A stretch of DNA of 64,000 bases, from positions 3,287,001 through 3,351,000 of the forward strand of contig NZ_CP103300.1 in assembly GCF_025562755.1 (NCBI RefSeq). Direction: 5' to 3'. Position 1 is the stretch's first letter; every line of letters starts with the position of its first letter. The translations under genes and the position numbers were made by a program. The notes beneath the pieces were generated by a model. The model had not been told where the DNA came from and did not search any database. It saw only the letters and a list, made by a program, of their open reading frames with translations. Of the stretch, positions 53,443 to 61,848 are shown piece by piece. This DNA comes from Endozoicomonas euniceicola (GTDB taxonomy: Bacteria > Pseudomonadota > Gammaproteobacteria > Pseudomonadales > Endozoicomonadaceae).

Positions 53443-53922
53443 ATGAAAAATCTCTACGAAACTGATTATTATCAGTGGCTGCAACAGCAAAAAGACTATC
53501 TGTCTAATCGACAGTTTGACAAACTCGACATTGAAAACCTGATCGGGGAAGTTGACGATATGGGCAGTGAGCTGGATACCCTTGAAACACGTCTGACAAC
53601 TTTGCTCCTGCACCTGCTGAAATACCATTACCAGACCCAAGTCATTAATCCTGTCCTACCGGAGCCGTATAGTTGCCGCGACTGGAAAAATACCATTAGC
53701 CGAACAAGGCTTGCTCTCATCAAGTTGATTAAACGACGCCCGCATCTTAAAGGTCATGAAAATGATATTCTTCCTGAATCGTACAAGGATGCCAAACACC
53801 TTGCTATCGAGGCTATGAACTATTACGTTCAGCCCCATCAGCAGTTAAATAATGAGAGTTTTCCCGACGTTTGCCCGTGGAGCTTCGATACCATTATGCA
53901 GGAAGGCTGGTTGCCAGCCTGA
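53443..53922 (+). CDS. DUF29-family protein
   Basis: A 159-residue soluble protein. LYETDYYQWLQQQKDYLSN, DIENLIGEVDDMGSEL and LLLHLLKYHYQTQV are the marks of DUF29, a helical family of unknown function common in cyanobacteria and proteobacteria and often spread with mobile DNA. Good GGGAGG ribosome binding site upstream. Confidence 0.88.
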   Translation: MKNLYETDYYQWLQQQKDYLSNRQFDKLDIENLIGEVDDMGSELDTLETRLTTLLLHLLKYHYQTQVINPVLPEPYSCRDWKNTISRTRLALIKLIKRRPHLKGHENDILPESYKDAKHLAIEAMNYYVQPHQQLNNESFPDVCPWSFDTIMQEGWLPA

Positions 53923-54130
53923 TGCCTTATCACTGCCCTCCACAATCCCGCCTTGCTGCCTCGTAACCAAATCCGCAACTAAAACGACAAATGTTTAATA
54001 GAGAATGTTCACTTGTGTGATCACGGATAGTTTTTGTGCAATATTTTTCGCTCCTGAACGTAATAAATAGAGCAATAAAATTATTTCATTTGAACTGTTG
54101 ATCTGGGTCAACTAACCATGCAGAATTAAG

Positions 54131-54161
54131 TTGTTAATGAATCTTGCTGTAGTCGTATAAT
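54131..54161 (+). promoter_or_regulatory. Possible promoter of the pilus cluster
   Basis: A perfect TATAAT at 54156-54161 with TTGTTA 19 bases upstream. The spacer is long. It is the only good -10 box in the 265-base gap before the first pilin gene. Confidence 0.4.
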
Positions 54162-54187
54162 TTAAAAATGACCTGAAGGTCGAAAAA

Positions 54188-54745
54188 ATGATTTACAGTT
54201 ATTTGATAGCAATAATAATCGCACTACAGTCAACCGTTTCACTGGCTGTGTGCATACCCGACGACGGTGATGGTGAGCTCGGTGTCGAGTCCTGCGCGGC
54301 ATCAGACATAACCCTGTCTGTCCCGGCGCTGGCCAGAGTCAACCAGTTGCAGGAATTCTCCCTGGGCGAGTTTGATTATGAAACAGTCCCTCAGTCCATC
54401 AACGATTTCTGTATCTGGTATAACACAGAAGAATTTTCATTAACGGTGAACAGTGCTAACAGCGCTGGTGACAGTACCTTTGGTTTGCTGGGAACCAGTT
54501 CAGCCGTAAGAATTCCCTATGAAGTGATCTGGTACAACCAGACCGGTGGTGGTGGTACAGAACTTAACCTGACGGCTCAGGAAAACATTCCGCAACAGCA
54601 GTTGAGGTTGCCAACCCTGCCGGTGAATTCTGATTGTGAAGAGAATAATACTTCGATAAACGTCAGGGTTCCGCTACAGAACCTTGAGAACCAACCGGAA
54701 GACAGTTATTCCGATACGTTGACGGTGACGGTTTCCGTGCAGTGA
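54188..54745 (+). CDS. Chaperone-usher pilin-like protein (spore-coat-U-like)
   Basis: A 185-residue exported protein; signal peptide about residues 1-21. The mature part is beta-rich, with Cys pairs and a C-terminal strand DSYSDTLTVTVSV resembling the terminal strand of spore-coat-U pilins, which accept a donor strand from the next subunit. It is followed by two related proteins, an usher and a chaperone, so a role as pilus subunit is likely. Sequence similarity to known pilins is low. Confidence 0.65.
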   Translation: MIYSYLIAIIIALQSTVSLAVCIPDDGDGELGVESCAASDITLSVPALARVNQLQEFSLGEFDYETVPQSINDFCIWYNTEEFSLTVNSANSAGDSTFGLLGTSSAVRIPYEVIWYNQTGGGGTELNLTAQENIPQQQLRLPTLPVNSDCEENNTSINVRVPLQNLENQPEDSYSDTLTVTVSVQ

Positions 54746-54802
54746 GTGGGCATTGCAGGACACCATAATAACAAAAATAGTGATGAACAAGGAGAATAAC
54801 TT

Positions 54803-55417
54803 ATGATCACTAAAAAAACAGCACTAACACTGTTAGCAAGCTCGATATTTTCTGTAAGTGTAATAGCTGATGAAAGTCAGCTTGGTGATGTGTCGTATGA
54901 TGCTACCGATATTAGTTTTAACATTGATGGTGTAGGTCCCGGTGGCTCTATTTTGATTGCTAATCTTAACGAGATCCCGCTTGGAACATTTTCAGAGATT
55001 GTTGATGGCAATGATATCGTTGGTTATGAAGACTTCTGCGTATATCGGACTGGTGGTGGTGGCTCAGATAATCCCATCAATTATAAGTTGACAGCTGATA
55101 ATCAGCACGATGCGAATTCGGGTGAAGATGCTTTTTATCTTAAAACTTTAGCCGGCGAAACTTTAGAATTCACTGCAAAACATTATAGTGTAATTGGAGC
55201 TACTGGAGTAACACCAACTGATTTTGTATACGATGAAGCTACTGCTATAAACGTGACTTCAACAGGAAATGGTACACTGACAGGCAATGAGACTGATGGC
55301 TTTGGTTGTACTGGAAACAATGCTTCTTTGGAGGTGATAGTTAATTTCGCTGATGCTGCAGCAGCTAAAGCTGGAGCATATAGAAGTCAACTGACTTTGA
55401 CCGTTGAACCCATCTAA
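54803..55417 (+). CDS. Chaperone-usher pilin-like protein (spore-coat-U-like)
   Basis: A 204-residue exported protein with signal peptide (cleavage near VIA-DES). It shares with its upstream neighbour a IPLGTFSEIVDG-like segment (compare FSLGEFDYETVP), a conserved FC-x-Y, a GGGG loop and the terminal strand YRSQLTLTVEP. Clear AAGGAG ribosome binding site. Probably a pilus subunit; which of the two is the major pilin cannot be told. Confidence 0.65.
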   Translation: MITKKTALTLLASSIFSVSVIADESQLGDVSYDATDISFNIDGVGPGGSILIANLNEIPLGTFSEIVDGNDIVGYEDFCVYRTGGGGSDNPINYKLTADNQHDANSGEDAFYLKTLAGETLEFTAKHYSVIGATGVTPTDFVYDEATAINVTSTGNGTLTGNETDGFGCTGNNASLEVIVNFADAAAAKAGAYRSQLTLTVEPI

Positions 55418-55428
55418 ATTTTTACTAA

Positions 55429-55463
55429 GTAGGTTGGGATTCGCTTCGTTCTTCCCAACCTAC
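55429..55463 (+). terminator. 10-base inverted repeat after the second pilin gene
   Basis: GTAGGTTGGG pairs exactly with CCCAACCTAC across a 15-base loop. There is no T-run after it. It lies between the second and third pilin-like genes, so it may limit readthrough, protect mRNA or be a small dispersed repeat. Confidence 0.5.
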
Positions 55464-55498
55464 GACAACAAGCATTAGCACTACTCCAGGTTTCTGGC

Positions 55499-56584
55499 AT
55501 GAAGTCAAACAACCAGTACAATAAAAAACCAAAATACCTTAAACCGGCGACCATTAATTTATGGTCTGCTTGTTTGATGTGTTGTTTTTTTATCCTGTTG
55601 CTATTGTCACCGTTGTCTTTTGCCGGAGGTGAAAAACCAGGCTTTTGTTGGGATATGGGCAATACTAGCAATTGCACACTTGAATTCCTGTATGGAACAG
55701 AAAGTGAAGAAAAAAAAATGATTGAACGCAATGAATCTGATGATGGAGATCTTGTAATGGTATCAGATCGCTTCCGTTTTCGTTCAGATTGTGAAGGCTG
55801 TTCAGGTCTGAAAGGCCAAGACTGGGAGTTTCAATTTGCTTCTTTTGAGTATCGAGTTGATGGCAAACCTACCAGCCCGCCATTCGATGTGAAGGATGAA
55901 AAGCTGGTTAAAATAGAGTTGAATTTAAATGACGGTCAAAGTTACCCGCTGCAAATATGGGACGTAGAACGCAAAGAGAATGGTGAGGGGGAAGAGTTAT
56001 TTAGTAGTTACTCAGGGGAAATATATCTTCAATTTACGCTGGAAGAAAAACATGTTCGTAACCTGGTGGCGGGGAAAAACTATGAGTTTGTTTTCAACCT
56101 TAAAGGTACTAACGTATATAATGGTGAAATCCATAGAATTCAGCCATACGTTTTTTCTCTGGAATACAAAGAATTCAAGCAGGTTCTTATTAGCAGACTA
56201 CAAAACATGAACCTCCGGACATTTCCTGACCACATGCCCTACTATACCCAGAATATTTGTATTCACGCCTCCGGTGATCATAAATTCAGTATCAGGGCAG
56301 AAGGTACGGACAAAAATCAAAGTAATTTCGTTTTGTCCAGTTCATCTAACACTATTTCTTATATTCCCCTTTTCGGTGTGGGTAATGACAAACCCGAAAA
56401 TAGTTTAATGGCTATGAATGGCGATACTGCAAATGAAATTTTCTTTGGTCACGACCACAAGTATTGCAATGGCGGCACTAATATGACTCTTGCAGTAAGG
56501 TTGAATACCACGTTTGAGGAACTCAGCCAGAAGCCGGCAGGCAATTACACCGACACTCTGACACTGATCGTTAAGGCCGAATAA
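55499..56584 (+). CDS. Two-domain pilus tip/adhesin candidate
   Basis: A 361-residue exported protein. A long positively charged N-terminus precedes the hydrophobic signal (CCFFILLLLSPLSFAGG). Residues about 50-230 form a domain not seen in the two smaller pilins, and residues about 230-361 end with a pilin-like strand NYTDTLTLIVKA and a conserved CIHASGD. A two-domain subunit beside pilin genes is the usual form of a tip adhesin; the receptor is unknown. Confidence 0.6.
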   Translation: MKSNNQYNKKPKYLKPATINLWSACLMCCFFILLLLSPLSFAGGEKPGFCWDMGNTSNCTLEFLYGTESEEKKMIERNESDDGDLVMVSDRFRFRSDCEGCSGLKGQDWEFQFASFEYRVDGKPTSPPFDVKDEKLVKIELNLNDGQSYPLQIWDVERKENGEGEELFSSYSGEIYLQFTLEEKHVRNLVAGKNYEFVFNLKGTNVYNGEIHRIQPYVFSLEYKEFKQVLISRLQNMNLRTFPDHMPYYTQNICIHASGDHKFSIRAEGTDKNQSNFVLSSSSNTISYIPLFGVGNDKPENSLMAMNGDTANEIFFGHDHKYCNGGTNMTLAVRLNTTFEELSQKPAGNYTDTLTLIVKAE

Positions 56585-56631
56585 GCAGAAAAACATCCTG
56601 CAGAGTGGATGCACAGTACAGCAGGCAAAGA

Positions 56632-59124
56632 ATGATTAAAAAAAATACAAAAACACTGTGCTTTATCGCTGCATGGTTATTCGCTTTTAAACTTAATGCA
56701 GAAGAACCTCTGATTATTTCCCAAACCTCTGTCCCCGCGGGTTTTGAAGACCTGCTCGCCCCCCAGCAAAGCATGATCGACATCTACTTTGGCGGTCGCT
56801 TCGTTACCACTATGCCAGCCACCTTCACCACCAGTACCGTTGAGTTCGAAGACCCGGAAAAACTGATCAGGCAACTCCCGGCGGTGCTTGATGCTTTTCC
56901 AGTAGTTCAGGCACTGGAAGGTGAGCTGGACAGTCATACGGAAGCCGTCTGCTATGGTCGCTCTACCCAAGGTTGCGGCATCATTGAGCCGGAAGTCGCT
57001 GGCGTTATTTTTAATGCCGATAATTTCAGGGCTGATCTATTTATTCACCCCAGCCTGCTTACCGTTCAGGCGCTGGATAAAAATCGTTTTCTGCCGGGTT
57101 CTGAAGCGGGGCCTGCGGTTATCCAGAACCTGTCTGCCAATATTTCCGGCACTCTAAACGATGGCAACTCCGAGGACAATTACACCGTCTTTGGTAGTAG
57201 CTTTTTGTCGTTTGAAGAAAACAGCGTTCAGGCCAACTGGGATTTTTCAAGAGATCAGAATGCAAGCATTAACACATTACTCTTTGAGCGAGACTACCAG
57301 GGTCACTTATGGCAGGCGGGTTTAGTCAACACCACGGGCTTTGGTCTGAATTTCAGTGCCAGCCGTCGTCTATGGGGCGCAAGGGTTGCCAGCTCTTTCA
57401 ATACCCGCACAGATCGTTCTTTTACCCAGGGAACACCACTGGAAATCTACATGCCGGTGCGTGGGCGCTATGAAATTATCTATGAAGAACGGCTGATCAG
57501 TAGTGGCTTTCTGGAAGCGGGTAATCAGGAGCTGGATACCACCAACTTTCCCAGCGGTGCTTATGACCTGACCATAAAAATACTGGATGAGGCAAATAAT
57601 CTGGTACGCACTGAAACCCGGTTCTTTGCTAAGCAAACCCGTCTGGCACCTATTGGTGAGAACGAATATTTTCTGGAAGGTGGGCGGGTTTCTCTGTCTT
57701 CTGCTGACAAGATTCTTCCGGAAGTACAAGACGATGTACTAGTGAGAGGTGGTGTGAACACGCGTCTGGCTGACACCTTATCCGGAACTTTTGCGCTAGC
57801 AGCCACGGATGGGCAGAATTTGGCAGAAGCTTCCTTTTTCAAAATTGGTCGCCGTTACGAGCTGGCTCCCTCTTTTATGTTGTCTGATGAAGGCGACTAC
57901 GGTGGCAAGCTGGATGCACGCTACCGTTACGGTCAGTTTAATATCAGTGGCAGCTATTTTCAGTTGTGGCGCAGTGATGAAGTCCGACCCACGACGGAAT
58001 TTGATCTGCTGGGCAATGAGTTCCGTCAGAGCAGCGTGTCCATGAACTATCCGCTTCTGGAGGGGAATGCCAGCTACCGTTACAGTGAGAGTGAAAGCGC
58101 ATCGACGGATGGCGCAACCAATAACCATCAAACCCGTCAGAGTGTTGGCTACAGCCGAAGCATTTACCGTGACGGGTTGTATTCCGTGTCCATGCGTTTT
58201 GATACCTCCTGGACCGATGAAGGGCAGATCACCGGGCTGATATCCTTTGACCTGAGTCGTTCAGAGAGTCAATGGACGTTCCGGGCAAACCCTCAGGCTC
58301 GTTATGACAAAGATACCGAAGGCAAGAGCGACCGGACCGAGCAGATGCAGGTATCGGCCACTTATAATAACAGGGACTCCGTTGCCGGGAACTTCCGCAG
58401 TACTCTCAGGGCAGAAAAGAGGTCATCGGGTCAAACCACGGCAGGGCTGTCCAGTCGACTGGCATCCACCTGGGGAACTGCGAACCTGAACGTTAACCAT
58501 GTTGATAACGATTCCAACAGAACCACAGGTTATTCCGCGAACCTGAGCACCAGCTTTATGGCAAACAGCAATGTGTTTGCTTTTGGTGGCGAGTCCCAGT
58601 CCCGTTCTGCCGTGGTGGTAACAGTTGATGGAGCATCGCTTAGCGATCAGTTTGATGTCTATATAGACAACCAACGTCGTGGTTATGCGCTGGGTGGCAA
58701 GCCTTCGATCATTCATCTGAGTCCATTCAGAACCTATAAAGTCAGCATCAGGCCAACAGGTAGTAGTATTTTTTCTTTTGACGAAAAAGAATACGAGGTG
58801 ACTCTGTATCCTGGTAATGTCATGGACCTGGATTACAGTGTTGACAGTGTTCGGGTGTTATACGGCCGAGTAAAAACAAACGATGGCGACTGGCTGGCCA
58901 ATGCCAGTGTGCAGGGTGGTGTAGGTCTGGCAGTCAGTGATGAATATGGCATGTTTCAGGCTGAAATTACCGACGACAGTAAACAGCTGATTTTTGTAAA
59001 AGGTGGCAGGCAGTGTCTGGTTGATCTGGATGTTGGAAACAAAAAAGATGACTTTATTAATCTCGGACAAGTTGTCTGTCACTATGCAGATGTTCATAAT
59101 CAGGCAAAAGCAGACGGTATTTAA
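56632..59124 (+). CDS. Outer-membrane usher, TcfC/CooC-like
   Basis: An 830-residue usher with signal peptide (FIAAWLFAFKLNA). Marks: CYGRSTQGCGIIEPEVAGVI and ADLFIHPSLL near the N-terminus, then the plug-region segment RGRYEIIYEERLISSGFLEAG and FPSGAYDLTIKI typical of alpha-type ushers, a beta-barrel of alternating strands, and C-terminal domains around DQFDVYIDNQRRGYALGG and LYGRVKTNDGDWL. It secretes and orders pilus subunits. The frame extends to a GTG at 56605, but the ATG at 56632 starts the signal peptide. Confidence 0.85.
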   Translation: MIKKNTKTLCFIAAWLFAFKLNAEEPLIISQTSVPAGFEDLLAPQQSMIDIYFGGRFVTTMPATFTTSTVEFEDPEKLIRQLPAVLDAFPVVQALEGELDSHTEAVCYGRSTQGCGIIEPEVAGVIFNADNFRADLFIHPSLLTVQALDKNRFLPGSEAGPAVIQNLSANISGTLNDGNSEDNYTVFGSSFLSFEENSVQANWDFSRDQNASINTLLFERDYQGHLWQAGLVNTTGFGLNFSASRRLWGARVASSFNTRTDRSFTQGTPLEIYMPVRGRYEIIYEERLISSGFLEAGNQELDTTNFPSGAYDLTIKILDEANNLVRTETRFFAKQTRLAPIGENEYFLEGGRVSLSSADKILPEVQDDVLVRGGVNTRLADTLSGTFALAATDGQNLAEASFFKIGRRYELAPSFMLSDEGDYGGKLDARYRYGQFNISGSYFQLWRSDEVRPTTEFDLLGNEFRQSSVSMNYPLLEGNASYRYSESESASTDGATNNHQTRQSVGYSRSIYRDGLYSVSMRFDTSWTDEGQITGLISFDLSRSESQWTFRANPQARYDKDTEGKSDRTEQMQVSATYNNRDSVAGNFRSTLRAEKRSSGQTTAGLSSRLASTWGTANLNVNHVDNDSNRTTGYSANLSTSFMANSNVFAFGGESQSRSAVVVTVDGASLSDQFDVYIDNQRRGYALGGKPSIIHLSPFRTYKVSIRPTGSSIFSFDEKEYEVTLYPGNVMDLDYSVDSVRVLYGRVKTNDGDWLANASVQGGVGLAVSDEYGMFQAEITDDSKQLIFVKGGRQCLVDLDVGNKKDDFINLGQVVCHYADVHNQAKADGI

Positions 59125-59153
59125 ACTTAACAACTAACTGTCAGGGTGATGTC

Positions 59154-59876
59154 GTGGAAGTAAGAAGAAAAACAGGGCTGGTGATCGCCTTACTGGTTAC
59201 ATTGAAAGCCACACTGCTGGCCTCACCCTTTGCCAGTGCCAATATGCTGCTGGATCGGATGATTGTTTACTTTGAGCCGGGCAAGCAGCCGCGCCAGGAT
59301 ATTCGTGTCACCAATGTCAGTGAAGATAACCTGTTTCTGCAAACCGAGATTTACAAGGTGGTTAACCCCGGCGCAGAAAATGAGCAGCGCATCCGGATTA
59401 CTAATCCTGATGAAATGAAGTTATTGGCAACGCCGCAAAAGTCTATTGTTGCGCCGGGAGGGCGTCGAACCGTTCGCCTTGTGAGCCTGGAAACCCCAAA
59501 GGAGACGGAAGACGTTTACCGGATTACGTTCCGACCCGTGACGGGTGATGTAGAAGCCAACCAGAATGCGATTCAACTGCTAATTGCCTACCAGGCACTG
59601 ATTTTTATCCGCCCTGAAAAGCCTGTCTATGAACTGGTTGCAAAGCGTGAGGGCGATAAAGTGACTTTTACCAATAAAGGCAACAGCAATGTCATTCTTC
59701 GTAATGGTGAACAATGCTTATCCGCAAAGGATGAAGACGACTGTGTTGAAATAACATCCGGTGGTCGTATTTATGCGGGGCAGAGTTTAACGCTGGACTT
59801 GCCAGGTAAAGGCAAGCTGGTTCGTTTCGGGATGTTTGACGGAACCCGTGAGCAGCGTCAGGAGTTCCGTCTGTAA
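59154..59876 (+). CDS. Periplasmic pilus chaperone
   Basis: A 240-residue protein with a signal peptide ending in a cleavage site near ASA-NML. The N-terminal Ig-like domain reads LLDRMIVYFEPGKQPRQDIRVTNVS, with the subunit-binding strand segment PGGRRTVRLVSLE; the second domain ends RFGMFDG. It caps pilin subunits by donor-strand complementation. GTG start 30 bases after the usher. It is the last gene of the cluster. Confidence 0.85.
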   Translation: MEVRRKTGLVIALLVTLKATLLASPFASANMLLDRMIVYFEPGKQPRQDIRVTNVSEDNLFLQTEIYKVVNPGAENEQRIRITNPDEMKLLATPQKSIVAPGGRRTVRLVSLETPKETEDVYRITFRPVTGDVEANQNAIQLLIAYQALIFIRPEKPVYELVAKREGDKVTFTNKGNSNVILRNGEQCLSAKDEDDCVEITSGGRIYAGQSLTLDLPGKGKLVRFGMFDGTREQRQEFRL

Positions 59877-59881
59877 CATTG

Positions 59882-60130
59882 TCACTGCTTTGGGTTTTCT
59901 TCTGACTTTTTTGCTGAAGATTGTTCAGCCTTTGTTACCTGCTTGTTTTTATCGGGTCTTGGAGGAATCACGAGGGTGATTCTGGCAGAGGCACTGGAGC
60001 TTTTGCCAATAGACCCTGCGAGGATCAAAGCTTTTTTGTTATTGGTTTCAGCCTGAGCAGGCATTACGAATGTAAACAGGATGGAAAGCGCCGCGCCAGA
60101 CATCCATTTCACTTGGCGTTTAACGTTCAT
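59882..60130 (-). CDS. Small secreted protein beside the pilus cluster
   Basis: An 82-residue protein with a signal peptide (cleavage AQA-ET) and a short mature part, AGSIGKSSSASARITLVIPPR, then a Lys/Glu tail. An AAGGAG site seven bases before the ATG supports expression. No family recognised; the mature segment faintly resembles the last strand of some pilins. Convergent with the chaperone gene, stop codons 6 bases apart. Confidence 0.6.
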   Translation of the reverse strand: MNVKRQVKWMSGAALSILFTFVMPAQAETNNKKALILAGSIGKSSSASARITLVIPPRPDKNKQVTKAEQSSAKKSEENPKQ

Positions 60131-60309
60131 TAGGGTACTCCTTAATCAACAACTTTTCTGATTTATCCCTGAAAATTGAATTATAGATATTATCTGCTGA
60201 AGGCTTTTCAGGTATTTCTTGATATTGTCTTTAAAAACAACGAGATACGAAAATGATAAGGTTTTCTTGTTACAGCGATATTGATGAGAGGGCAAATGTC
60301 AGGATGAGT

Positions 60310-60342
60310 GGAAAGAGCCGTGTCAGATGCCTGGCTCTTTCC
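60310..60342 (-). terminator. Hairpin downstream of ntrC
   Basis: A perfect 10-base stem GGAAAGAGCC / GGCTCTTTCC with a 13-base loop, ten bases past the ntrC stop. There is no long T-run on the minus strand, so termination may be partial. Confidence 0.55.
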
Positions 60343-60352
60343 GGTTGTGGAG

Positions 60353-61837
60353 TTATTCAGTCAGTGATTTGTCAGTCACGTTTTTGTCGGAAATACCCAG
60401 TTCTTTAATCTTCCGGGTCAGGGTATTACGTCCCCAGCCCAGCAATTCAGACGCATCTCGCTTGCGCCCACTGGTGTGCTGTAATGCTGATTCAATAAGA
60501 ATGCGCTCAAAGGCAGGCACCGCTGTTTCCAGAATATTGGTGTGACCAATGGCCAGCTCTTTCTCAGCCCACTGTTTCAACTGTTGTTCCCAGCTGTCGG
60601 CTTTTACTGCCCGTGGCTGCTGATCCTGGTTCAGCTCTTTATTAAGTAGCTCTTTATTCAGGAGCTTTTTATTCAAGAGCTCTGGCGGCAGGTCTGAAAT
60701 CAAGACTTCTCTGCCAGAAGCCATCACGGTCAGCCAGCGGCAGGTATTTTCCAGTTGGCGGACATTGCCAGGCCAGGGCAGTAAGGTGATATAGCTTTCA
60801 GTTTCAGGCGTTAGTATCTTGCTTTCAACATTCAGCTCTTGCGCAGCCCGGTCGAGGAAATGGCGTGCCAGAACGGGAATATCTTCAGATCGCTCGCATA
60901 GTTTGGGCAGATGCACACGAATAACGTTTAAGCGATGGAATAAGTCTTCCCGAAACTTACCTTGGCTAACCAGTGTTTCCAGATCCTGATGAGTGGCGGC
61001 AATGATTCGTACATCAGCCTTTACAGGTGTGTGACCACCCACTCTGTAAAATTCACCATCGGCCAGAACCCTGAGCAGGCGGGTCTGGGTGTCGGCAGGC
61101 ATATCGCCGATTTCATCCAGAAACAGGGTACCATTCCCGGCCTGCTCAAAGCGCCCTTTGCGCAGGGCTCCGGCACCGGTAAAGGCGCCTTTCTCATGGC
61201 CAAAGAGTTCCGATTCAATCAGGTCACTTGGAATCGCAGCCATGTTCAGGGCAATAAATGGCTTGGCAGCTCTGGGGCTGTGTCGGTGTAATGCCCGTGC
61301 AACCAGTTCTTTGCCAGTACCGGACTCGCCATTTATCAATACCGTAATATTGGAGTGAGACAGTCTTCCGATGGCACGAAACACTTCCTGCATGGCGGGT
61401 GCTTCACCAATGATTTCGGTGGCGTTATCCACAGGCTCAACAACGCTGACTTCCTGTTTTTGCTGGCGGCTGTGTTCCAGCGCCCGCCTGGTCAGGGAGA
61501 TGGCATCATCAATATCAAAAGGCTTGGGCATATAGTCAAAGGCACCACTCTGATAGGAAGCCACAGCGCTGTCGAGATCAGAGTGGGCGGTCATGATGAT
61601 GACGGGAATATCAGGATGGTTGTCCTGTATCTGTTGCAGGAACTCCAGGCCATTGGTGCCCGGCATCCGGACATCGCTGATAATGGCCTCTGGTTTGCCG
61701 TTTTCCAGAGCTTCCATCGCTTTATCTGCACAGTCAAAGGACTCGACACTCAGCCCTTCTCCCTGCAGGGACTTTTCCAGCACCCAGCGAATAGAACGGT
61801 CGTCATCAATAATCCAGACTTGCGAATCGGTAGTCAT
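60353..61837 (-). CDS. ntrC: Nitrogen regulator NtrC (NR-I), sigma-54 activator
   Basis: A 494-residue response regulator. The receiver domain has Asp55 (AIISDVRMPG) as phosphorylation site; the AAA+ domain has GESGTGKE (Walker A), the sigma-54 loop GAFTGA and LFLDEIGDM; the C-terminus is a Fis-type HTH (KRDASELLGWGRNTLTRKIK). It activates nitrogen-scavenging genes when glutamine is low. A 15-base tandem repeat encodes LLNKKLLNKELLNKEL in the linker before the HTH. ATG 61837 is preferred over GTG 61843 by its ribosome binding site. ntrB stops 11 bases upstream. Confidence 0.96.
   Translation of the reverse strand: MTTDSQVWIIDDDRSIRWVLEKSLQGEGLSVESFDCADKAMEALENGKPEAIISDVRMPGTNGLEFLQQIQDNHPDIPVIIMTAHSDLDSAVASYQSGAFDYMPKPFDIDDAISLTRRALEHSRQQKQEVSVVEPVDNATEIIGEAPAMQEVFRAIGRLSHSNITVLINGESGTGKELVARALHRHSPRAAKPFIALNMAAIPSDLIESELFGHEKGAFTGAGALRKGRFEQAGNGTLFLDEIGDMPADTQTRLLRVLADGEFYRVGGHTPVKADVRIIAATHQDLETLVSQGKFREDLFHRLNVIRVHLPKLCERSEDIPVLARHFLDRAAQELNVESKILTPETESYITLLPWPGNVRQLENTCRWLTVMASGREVLISDLPPELLNKKLLNKELLNKELNQDQQPRAVKADSWEQQLKQWAEKELAIGHTNILETAVPAFERILIESALQHTSGRKRDASELLGWGRNTLTRKIKELGISDKNVTDKSLTE
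60633..60677 (-). repeat. 15-base in-frame tandem repeat within ntrC
   Basis: Three near-identical 15-base units (AGCTCTTTATTNAGN on the plus strand; AGCTTTTTATTCAAG in the third), followed by a partial fourth. They encode LLNK(K/E) repeats in the linker between the AAA+ and DNA-binding domains. Confidence 0.85.
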
Positions 61838-61848
61838 TAGCACGCCTC

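Noticed and set aside
54010..54035. CRP site near the pilus promoter (TGTGTGATCACGG)
   Set aside because: Only a central GTGATCAC palindrome is present; the TGTGA-N6-TCACA spacing is not met.
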